A DNA stretch of 64,000 nucleotides from Corbicula japonica (lineage: Eukaryota; Mollusca; Bivalvia; Venerida; Cyrenidae), in NCBI GenBank assembly GCA_038501625.1, contig JAZAYU010000941.1, positions 54,750-118,749 on the forward strand, written 5' to 3'. The position numbers were made by a program, and so were the translations under genes. Positions within the stretch are counted from its first letter, which is position 1, and every line of letters begins with the position of its first letter. Under the pieces are notes generated by a model that worked only from the letters and a program-made list of their open reading frames with translations, did no database searches and had not been told where the DNA came from. Below, piece by piece: positions 58,401 through 64,000 of the stretch.

Positions 58401-61400
58401 TGGCAAGTATCTTTTATTTTGAGATTCTTAGAGTTAAAATTCACACTTACCCTATATTTTGAGATCCTTAGAGTTTAACCTTCATTTTGTGATCCTGTTA
58501 GTAGAAACTGACACATGCCCTGTACTTTGACATCCTGTGACTTTAGGATTCTTTGACCTGACACCCTGTATTTTGAGATCCTGTGAGTTTACCTCAACCT
58601 TGTATTTCCAGATCCCGTGACTTGGAACTTACCCTGAATTTTGAGATCCTGTGCTTTGACACCTGTTTAATTTATGGTCCTTGAATTGACCCTGTATTTT
58701 GGGGTCCTATGGCCTGGACACTAATCCTATATTTTGAGATCCAGTGCCTTGACACTTACACTGTATTTTGAGATCCATTGACTTAACACTTATCTAGTAT
58801 TTTGAAAACCTGTGACCAGACACTTACCCTATATTTTGAGATCCAGTGACTAGACACCTTGAATTATGAGATCTGGTGACATGACACTTAACATGTATTC
58901 TTAGATCCTGTGAATTGACACCAACCCTACAATTTGAGATCCTGTGACTTGATGCTTACCATCTATTTGGGGATCTTGTGACTTGACACTTACCCTGTAT
59001 TTTGAGATGTTATGATTTGACACTTACCCTGTATTTTTAGATCATTTGACTTGACACTTACCCTGTATTTTGAGATCCTATGACGTGACACTTACCTAGT
59101 GTTTTGAGATCCTGTGACTTGGACTTGACACTGTCCAGACTGAGATTTCTCAAACAGGGATGTTTGGCCGCTGTTATTATGAAGCTAACAACAACACTCA
59201 GACTGTCCGCCTATTTCAAAAGATAATCAGGACATTACATTAAATGTATAAGGATTTAAATTGGTAGATTCAAACTTTGTAAGATTTTTAAACTAAATTG
59301 ATGGTCTTACCACCAAATCAAAACACTTGTTTTATAAAACATATTATGAATAAAATAATTATCATTAATAACCTTTTATGTAATATTAAAGTACACATTA
59401 TAACTTCTGTCATGGAATCTGACCGTATCAATACATGTACAGCAAACAATCATTTCTTTCATGGAATGCTAATTTGTCACATAAAAAAAATGTAAAGGAT
59501 AGAGTCTATTAAGACTTTTCTATAGAAAATAGAAGCCAAAATGAGCACAGTGAGTGCAGGCTTCTATTTTCTATAGAAACATCTTCAAAAACTCTATCCT
59601 ACTTAGAAGTTGCCCTACACTTCTTGCCATACACATGCGCAGTTGAAAATAGATCGATCTATTTCTTTCATTGTAAAATAGCAAATAGTAAGGAGTTCTA
59701 TTAAAATAAATCACTGAGAAATTTGAATTTTCATAGTGACTAATTGGTTACAAATGTATGGTGACTTCTAACAAGCCTAATGGACTTGCATTTTCAGTGC
59801 ACAAAATGTACATGTTTACCTGGGCTCCAGTAAGATTCAGCTCTGTAACAGACTTATTTTCCCTCAGTCCCTTCTCTATTTCAGTTAAAGCTGCAGAGTT
59901 CAGCTCGCATCGACTCAAACACAATGTTGAAAGAACACAGTCTGGCTTCTGTGTAGGAAAAAAAATATAGATGGGTGTTCAGTTGAACACATGTGTCGCC
60001 CTTGAGTACTTTGTCAGAATAAAAAATCCAGGTACAACAAGTGACAGTGACAGGAAATTGTCACAAAACCAGGTTTTCATTATCCAGACTGATGGCTGAG
60101 CGCAAAAGTTTTTTTGGCCTTGATCACAGATACCTGGGTAGCAACCCCAAGCTGCGTCTTGATAAAAGCTTCCAATACACCATAGTGGAGTTAATAGGCC
60201 AAAGCAAACTCAAGTAATTTAGTGGAAACCCTAATTTCTATTTTTAGCATCAGTGACATTGACCTTGATCATAGACACCTTGGTAGCAATCCCAAGCTTC
60301 CTCTTGATATAAGCTACACATACATCAAGTTTGGAGTCAATTGGCCAAATCAAACTCAAGTAATTAAGAGGAAACTGAATTTCTATTTTAAGCAACAGTG
60401 ACCTTGACCTTAATCACAGACATCTGGGTAGCAATCCCAAACTGCCTCTTGATAAAAGCTACACATACACTATGTTTGGAGCCAACAGGCCAAAGCAAAC
60501 TCAAGTAATTAAGCAGAAACTGAATTTCTATTTTTTAACAACAGTGATCTTGACCTTGATCACAGGCAGCTGAGTAGCATTGCCAAGATGCCTCTTGATA
60601 TAAGCTACCCATACACTAAGTTTGGAGTTGATAGGCCAAAGCAAACTCAATGTATTAAGCAGAAAATTAAGTTCTATTTTTAGCAACAGTGACCTTGACC
60701 TTCATTACAGACATGTGGGTAGCAATCCCAAGCTGCCTCTTGATGTAAGCTATCCATACACCAAGTTTGGAGTCAATATGCCAAAGCAAACCCAAGTTAT
60801 AAAGTGGCAACTGAATTTCTATTTTAAGCAACAGTGACCTTGACCTTGGTCACAGACACCTGGGTAGCAATACCAATCTGCATCTTGATATAAGCTACCC
60901 ATACATTAAGTTTGGAGTCAAAAGGCCAAAGCAAACTCAGATATTAAGTGGAAACTGAATTTCTATTTTAGTAACAGTGACCTTGACCTTGATTACAGAC
61001 ACCTGGGTAGCAATCCCAAGCTGCCTTTTAATATAAGCTACTCATATGCCAAGTTTAGAGTCAATAGGCCAAAGGACACTCAAGTTTTTAAGCAGAAACT
61101 GAATTTCTATTTTTAGCAACAGTGATCTTGACCTTGATCACAGACACCTGGGTAGCTAACCCAAGCTGCCTTTTAATATAAGCTACCCATACACCAAGTT
61201 TGGAGTCAATAGGCAAAAGCAAACTCAAGTAATTGAGCAGAGACTAAATTTCTATTTTTAGCAGCTGTGACCTTGACCTTGACCCTGTGGTCAAACCCCA
61301 TCAATATGTGCCAGGGCACTTCATGACAATACTTCTGTGAAAGTTTAGTTGAAATCCGTTGAGAAATGTAGGAAAAGTTGTGCACACAAGAAATTGTTTA

Positions 61401-63686
61401 CGCCCGCCCATCCGCCCGCCCTCCCCACATACCCCAATCTAATAACCAGGATTTTTCCTTCGGATAATCTGGTTAAAAAGGGGCGTAAATCCATCAAATG
61501 TGACTTTGACATTATAGAATTGACACAATCATCACTGTGTTGGCCAATATAATGTACCCACTGGTATATGAGAAAATCAATTTCTTAATTATTGTGCAAA
61601 GGTGTTTAGCTTAACTTATGACATGATTTTACAAGAACCACAGCTAAATAGTGAGCAAAATAGTAAAGAAAATTCAAAACAAGACGGCTTTACATCAACA
61701 AGGAAATTGAATGACATTAAAAACAGTGGAGGAACCATATGCCATAAAAAAATCACATTAACAATTTCACAATTTCCTTCATAGACATGATAGACACACC
61801 TTTACTGCGTGGGCTAACAGTTTAGATCCAGATCAGCCGGCACATCCGTGCCATCTGATCAGGATCTAAACTGTTCACTTTTTGATTTGTTAGGTTAATT
61901 CTGACCAAAATGTGACCAGTGCAGATCATGATCAGATGGCAGCTAATCTTGATCTACACTGGTAGCACATGCGTACACCAGGAAAGGGTTAAAAGAAGAT
62001 AAAATTTGACCAATTCCCTGTTATTTTTTCATTTTAAATATTTAGTTCAAAACCAAGGCAGTGTCTTTAAGAAAGATAATTCAAATACAATAACACAACC
62101 AAATCAGTCAAGCCCTTCAGAGAAACCAATCTGAAATTTAGACCACCCTACAACTAAGAAAAGCATATACACTCTAATATTAACTTAATTTTACATCTAT
62201 TGTAAAACAAATGCTTTCAGCTTATCTTAGTTTTTCTCAATGGCTGCTTCCTTAGTTGAAACCAACACTGTTGAAGAATCTCATCGTCGGTGGGATTTAA
62301 ACTCACAATCTCCATATCAGATGTCATATTTTATTCCAGGTTTCTCCACAACAGCTATACCGATGGTCACTTTACTTTATGTTAATAAATAAGTGATTTG
62401 ATATAGGCCCTGTTATTTGTCCGAGAGCAGTCGTATTAGCCAGAGGCCGAAGGACGCGGGCCAATACGACTGTCCCGAGGACAAATAACAGGGCCTATAT
62501 CAGATCACTTATTTATTGACAATTTTATTAAATAACTATTAATAGTCTGAAGTAGTTTCATTTGAAATGTTTTAAAACCACAGGAAGGCATTGAATTGCT
62601 TAAAATGCGGGTTTTTTTATCTATATGACATTTCGGCCCCGGGCCAGGAAGTGATATAGATATCGGCCCGCTTATTTGAAATGCCAGGCATTAAACAAGT
62701 TACAAGGCTGATAATAATCAGTTATTTAATAAAGTTTTTTTAACTGTTTTTCATTTACTAACTAACTAACTAACTTATGTACTAAGAATGCTTTTGCCAA
62801 GTTCCTAATGTTGTCTTAGTACATGTACCAGAATTTAACAGTACCTTCAAGCATACTGCCAGGCCAGCTCCAAACCCCTGTTTGTCTGAGATATCATTGT
62901 TACTGATGTCGAGTTCTACCAGGCTTGTGTTGCACTGCAACCCTTCAATAAATACCCTGACATCTGTACTTCCTATACTCTCACACCTGCAAAACCATGT
63001 ACACAAGTGCAGATTTCAGCCTGGTAAAAAGATAATAGATAGGTCGGCTATTTATGAAAATGACATAAAGACCATAGTTTCAACTTGAACAGCAATAAAA
63101 CATGTACACAATAGCTGACTTATGCCTATAAGAGATATAATTGATCTATCGGCAATTTATGGAAAAAAATAATGCCCAATATTGTATATTTCTAGATTCA
63201 ACAGCAAAGAAATCATCTGATAATAGTCAAGAAAAAGAAAGAGTATGACTTAAATGCTATAGAGTATATCAGGGTTATCCACACAATCTTTTGGGAGGAG
63301 TCTCCAATCAAGCTCAATTTGTAGTGTGTTAAGCATTACGTGGCTAGACAACATCACCGTATGGGTTAGATTCCCAGCATAGGCTTAGGTTTTGTTGACA
63401 CTATGTATTGTCTATTTAGTGCAAAATGGTATAACTCTTTTTAATTTCAATCAAAATTACATCGTTTTTGCATTAATGTGATGATAAATGTTTGGACTAA
63501 GTCCTAATTCAGATGGTTTACACCAGTCATCAAGGTCTAAATGACTTACCTCAATGTCTTTAGGGCACTGTTCGTTTTGAGAGCAGCCCCAACTTTGCGA
63601 GAGAAGTAATCTTTGCCCAGGTAATTACTGGATACATCTAAGTACTGCAACGTGGAATTCTCTTCCAGCATTTTGCCAATGCAGTC
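46312..63686 (-). CDS. Leucine-rich-repeat protein with RRM-like C-terminal region (3' part of gene, 17 exons)
   Basis: Seventeen exons with GT/AG borders and matching phases give 2178 nt (725 codons plus TAG); the 5' end is beyond the window. Exons at 63550-63686 through 51977-52114 encode ribonuclease-inhibitor-type leucine-rich repeats (LVELDISNNDISD, LHSLNLSSNNIG, LAVLDLSNNR). The last exons hold a region resembling an RNA-recognition motif: CVYLSNLPGSATLQKVDAIL as RNP2-like strand and helix, then GVSGVGWTLMSDQESVTKAI as RNP1-like. A charged helical segment and the C-terminus AHPAYADGRIW follow. The RRM assignment is by pattern only. I do not recognise the gene; LRRs suggest protein binding and the C-terminus RNA or protein binding. 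Introns hold many repeat elements, and two carry arrays seeded at exon ends. Confidence 0.8.
46735..46822 (+). repeat. tRNA-derived SINE head (copy B)
   Basis: Counterpart of 41275-41362, in the intron between the last two LRR-gene exons. Confidence 0.5.
46917..47005 (-). CDS. LRR gene penultimate exon
   Basis: AKIFGQAFMMSEVKVQVD fits the last RRM strand, then charged residues. Ends GCTGT|GTAAGT in phase 2. Confidence 0.75.
47566..47690. repeat. Decayed palindromic MITE
   Basis: GAAACACCAGTCTCCAACTT at the left and an AAGCTAGAGTCTTGAGACTG-like inverted partner at the right. Diverged member of the family at 36788-36918. Confidence 0.45.
47744..48150. mobile_element. hAT-like MITE
   Basis: 407 bp beginning CAGTGTTTTTTTT and ending AAAAAAAAACACTG, with ATTCA duplicated on both sides (47739-47743 and 48151-48155). 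CAGTG ends and a short duplication fit hAT-type elements, though 8 bp is more usual. Inside are runs of C and T; no coding capacity. Confidence 0.7.
48667..48762 (-). CDS. LRR gene exon, RNP1-like segment
   Basis: GVSGVGWTLMSDQESVTKAI resembles RRM strand 3 and helix 2. Borders TATTACAG| and GAG|GTAATA, phase 0. Confidence 0.75.
49085..49445 (-). repeat. Minisatellite of exon end plus splice donor (LRR gene)
   Basis: About nine units of 35-42 bp. Minus-strand units contain a degenerate (T)CTCATGA(A)GG and TATGATAGGCCTGGGAA, matching the 3' end of exon 49434-49559 with its GTATGATA donor. The array starts at the true donor and decays into the intron. Confidence 0.75.
49434..49559 (-). CDS. 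LRR gene exon, RNP2-like segment, array-seeding donor
   Basis: RCVYLSNLPGSATLQKVD resembles the first strand and helix of an RRM. Ends CTCATGAAG|GTATGA; that end is repeated in the adjoining intron. Confidence 0.75.
49655..49812. repeat. GATCAG-core MITE fragment
   Basis: GATTCAGATCAG and TCTGATCAGGATCTATGC in the arrangement of the TTAA-type MITEs; ends are decayed. Confidence 0.55.
50024..50112 (-). CDS. LRR gene exon
   Basis: ERCVWSEKEWDMITGADRP, acidic and Trp-rich. Donor AAA|GTATTC is weak; phase 1 in and 0 out. Confidence 0.62.
50290..50590. repeat. GATCAG-core MITE, long form
   Basis: Contains AGATCCGGATCAGCC, CAGTCTGATCAGGATCTACA and inverted partners over 300 bp; the short open frames on both strands are caused by this palindrome. 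Confidence 0.6.
50623..50739 (-). CDS. LRR gene exon
   Basis: SVGQAIDSRCILTDFVADRL; no family recognised. Borders GTTATGCAG| and AAGA|GTAAGT. Confidence 0.72.
51437..51547 (-). CDS. LRR gene exon
   Basis: YKVQFDGDRVKPGCSDL, LLVNATQLGG; no family recognised. Borders TTTATACAG| and TCTG|GTAGGT. Confidence 0.72.
51977..52114 (-). CDS. LRR gene exon
   Basis: KEGLLALMSVVGGKSSLQTL, then QDEADMVDIFTKLAG; last LRR-like exon. Phase 1 in and out. Confidence 0.78.
52640..52727 (-). CDS. LRR gene exon
   Basis: IENAGAKSLVKL, LHSLNLSSNNIG. Borders GTTTGCAG| and ATTG|GTAAAG. Confidence 0.8.
52876..54600. mobile_element. Element with ATGCCCCCGC / GCGGGGGCAT ends and a tandem core
   Basis: Starts near ATAGGACACGGATGCCCCCG and ends GGCGGGGGCATAA. 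The core holds about ten units of roughly 150 bp with GTGACCTTGACCTTGGACCT; two unit types alternate, giving a 302-304-bp dimer period. A CA/CCCA microsatellite (54508-54550) precedes the right end. Same plan as 13551-15035. Lies in an LRR-gene intron. Confidence 0.75.
54778..55015 (+). repeat. tRNA-related SINE-like repeat with conserved core
   Basis: A tRNA-like head (CCAAGTGGTTAATGTTG ... TTTGATTCCACCC), then GGTCGGTGGTTCTACCCAGG and a CCTGAAACAATGCCCAGGG core. Resembles SINEs that are abundant in bivalves; the family name is not asserted. Confidence 0.5.
55083..55306 (-). CDS. LRR gene exon
   Basis: Two repeats: LSMLKLSANRITDEGVAKL and LAVLDLSNNR. Donor AGG|GTAAGA. Confidence 0.82.
55594..55800. 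repeat. GATCAG-core MITE, decayed
   Basis: CCCTTAACACC start, GTGTAGATCCAGATCAG and GCTGATCTGGGTCTACACTG inverted pair. Confidence 0.55.
56164..56256 (-). CDS. LRR gene exon (short)
   Basis: 31 codons, DHISSESSNISTAIIDG; no clear LRR consensus. Acceptor CATTTTAG and donor GTACAAG are moderate, but the phase fits both neighbours. Confidence 0.65.
56530..57000. mobile_element. MITE related to 32173-32413, interrupted by a TTAA-type MITE
   Basis: Outer parts have AGGAAAAGGTACCTTTGGTC (left) and TATGACGTCATTTCAAGG then a degenerate CTTTTCCCATAACACACCCC end (right), matching the intron 1 MITE in both ends and interior. The nested element at 56605-56833 splits it at TTAA. Confidence 0.7.
56605..56833. 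mobile_element. TTAA-flanked MITE nested in another MITE
   Basis: TTAA at 56601-56604 and 56834-56837; starts CCCTTTCCTCC, ends AAAAAAGGG. Core has AGATCCAGATCAGCCGGCAC and inverted copies. Confidence 0.8.
57344..57490 (-). CDS. LRR gene exon
   Basis: LKGFPNLQYLNVRLCHMSQD, phase 1 in and out. Borders GTTGCAG| and TTAG|GTAAGA. Confidence 0.8.
57762..57998. mobile_element. TTAA-flanked MITE
   Basis: TTAA both sides (57758-57761 and 57999-58002). Ends CCCTTTACTCCACAT and ATATGGAGTGATGGG are inverted. Same GATCAG core. Confidence 0.8.
58044..58235 (-). CDS. LRR gene exon
   Basis: LQVLSLNTCNLTDD and NLLEIDLTSNENLT, phase 1 in and out. Borders GTTTCAG| and TCAG|GTTAGT. Confidence 0.8.
58412..59113 (-). 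repeat. 34-bp minisatellite of exon end plus splice donor (LRR gene)
   Basis: About 20 degenerate units. Minus-strand unit: CAAGTCACAGGATCTCAAAA, then TACAGGGTAAGTGT. This matches the last bases of exon 59096-59210 (CAAGTCACAGGATCTCAAAA then CACTAG) and its GTAAGTGTCA donor. Most units keep GGTAAGTGT. Confidence 0.85.
59096..59210 (-). CDS. LRR gene exon with array-seeding donor
   Basis: ADSLSVVVSFIITAAK, LRNLSLDSVKSKSQDLKTL. Ends CTAG|GTAAGT. The last 20 bases of the exon and the donor are repeated down the next intron. Confidence 0.78.
59507..59602. mobile_element. Small hairpin MITE
   Basis: Arms containing TTTCTATAGAAAATAGAAGC and its complement GCTTCTATTTTCTATAGAAA, with TAGAGT / ACTCTA further out. 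Confidence 0.65.
59820..59948 (-). CDS. LRR gene exon
   Basis: 43 codons, STLCLSRCELNSAAL and SVTELNLTGAQ. Borders CCTACACAG| and CAG|GTAAAC. Confidence 0.8.
60065..61480. mobile_element. Tandem-cored element, about 145-bp units
   Basis: About eight units with CAGTGACCTTGACCTTGATC, CCTGGGTAGCAATCCCAAGC and AAGTTTGGAGTCAATAGGCC. A CCGCCC-rich tail follows near 61400. Ends share ACCAGGTTTTCATTATCCAG against GGATAATCTGGTT in inverted order. In an LRR-gene intron. Confidence 0.7.
61790..61988. mobile_element. GATCAG-core TTAA-type MITE
   Basis: AGATCCAGATCAGCCGGCAC start region, ends AAAGGG followed by TTAA; left end decayed. Confidence 0.6.
62384..62518. mobile_element. Hairpin MITE
   Basis: Arms of about 58 bp: AATAAGTGATTTGATATAGG, CCCTGTTATTTGTCC, CAGTCGTATT, and their complements in reverse order, separated by about 15 bp. 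A few mismatches. Confidence 0.75.
62757..62777. repeat. (ACTA)n microsatellite
   Basis: About five ACTA units next to the acceptor-side intron sequence of the LRR gene. Confidence 0.8.
62845..62986 (-). CDS. LRR gene exon
   Basis: CESIGSTDVRVFIEGL then SLVELDISNNDISD. Borders TTTTGCAG| and AAG|GTACTG, phase 2 in and 0 out. Confidence 0.8.
63295..63388 (+). repeat. tRNA-derived SINE head, diverged
   Basis: CAATCAAGCTCAATTTGTAG and GGGTTAGATTCCCAGC at tRNA spacing; related to 41275-41362. Confidence 0.4.
63550..63686 (-). CDS. LRR gene, first exon in window
   Basis: Phase 0 start after ATCCTACAG; LQYLDVSSNYLG and ALKTLR; ends GAG|GTAAGT in phase 2. Confidence 0.8.
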
Positions 63687-64000
63687 CTGTAGGATAAAAG
63701 GAATCAACAATATTAACTAGATGCCTGTTGGCAACATGTCGATACATTTGTTGTCACAAACAAGACTTGTCACAGGAACTGCGCTTTGCTCACTGGTGTT
63801 AACATTCATGCCAAATATAAACAAGATTGGTCAATTCATGTCAAAGTTATGATCGGGACAAGCATTGACATGACCTTTGACCCCTAATATATTTTGATCT
63901 TTAACCTTTTAAAAAGGAGACCTGGGGTTTGCGCCACACTCCATCTAAATGATAATACATGTCACAGTTATGGTACAGACAAATCAGAACATTTGGTTAT

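Noticed and set aside
59298..59495. Plus-strand short open frames in LRR introns (also 60622-60837, 61349-61552)
   Set aside because: No domain or splice context; they overlap repeat units.

Overview
This is a eukaryotic, AT-rich, intron-rich stretch of genome. The repeat landscape and the host genes point to a bivalve mollusc: tandem-repeat-cored elements rich in 'GACCTTGACCTT', abundant GATCCAGATCAG palindromic MITEs, and an ISL2EU-type transposon. Species cannot be fixed from the sequence. Gene models below were built by hand from splice sites and reading-frame phase; no homology search was run.

Layout. (1) 744-1151: a complete 408-bp miniature LTR retrotransposon (TRIM) with two 144-bp LTRs. 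Each LTR contains a full tRNA-like cloverleaf with A and B boxes, and a tRNA-Lys primer-binding site follows the first LTR. (2) About 1567-7700: a 6.1-kb PIF/Harbinger-related ISL2EU-type DNA transposon with terminal inverted repeats. It carries two convergent genes: a spliced THAP-DDE transposase (+) and a four-exon SAP/SWIM/YqaJ-nuclease protein (-) broken by one 1-nt frameshift. (3) 8440-8997: a nested hairpin element. (4) 9898-32483, minus strand: a complete eight-exon tetraspanin gene (285 aa). Its last intron is almost filled by about 210 copies of a 50-bp satellite that is a copy of the splice acceptor plus the start of the gene's own last exon. That satellite was later invaded by a 4.5-kb foldback element (11890-16431), which contains inverted 42-bp arrays and a 166-bp-repeat element. 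(5) 32.5-38.8 kb: no confident gene; minisatellites, hairpins and MITEs. (6) 37.06-42.10 kb and 42.60-47.56 kb: two near-identical copies either side of exactly 500 Ns, most likely two unmerged haplotypes. They hold a dead mariner nested in a TTAA-flanked MITE and the last two exons of the next gene. (7) 46312-63686, minus strand: the 3' part of a gene (17 exons, 725 aa in the window) encoding ribonuclease-inhibitor-type leucine-rich repeats followed by an RRM-like C-terminal region; its 5' end lies beyond the window.

The most unusual signal is shared by both host genes. Tandem arrays begin exactly at exon edges, each unit carrying exon sequence plus a splice site: tetraspanin exons 3, 5 and 8, and LRR-gene exons at 59096-59210 and 49434-49559. 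In every case the array extends into the adjacent intron, so the introns are full of decoy splice sites.
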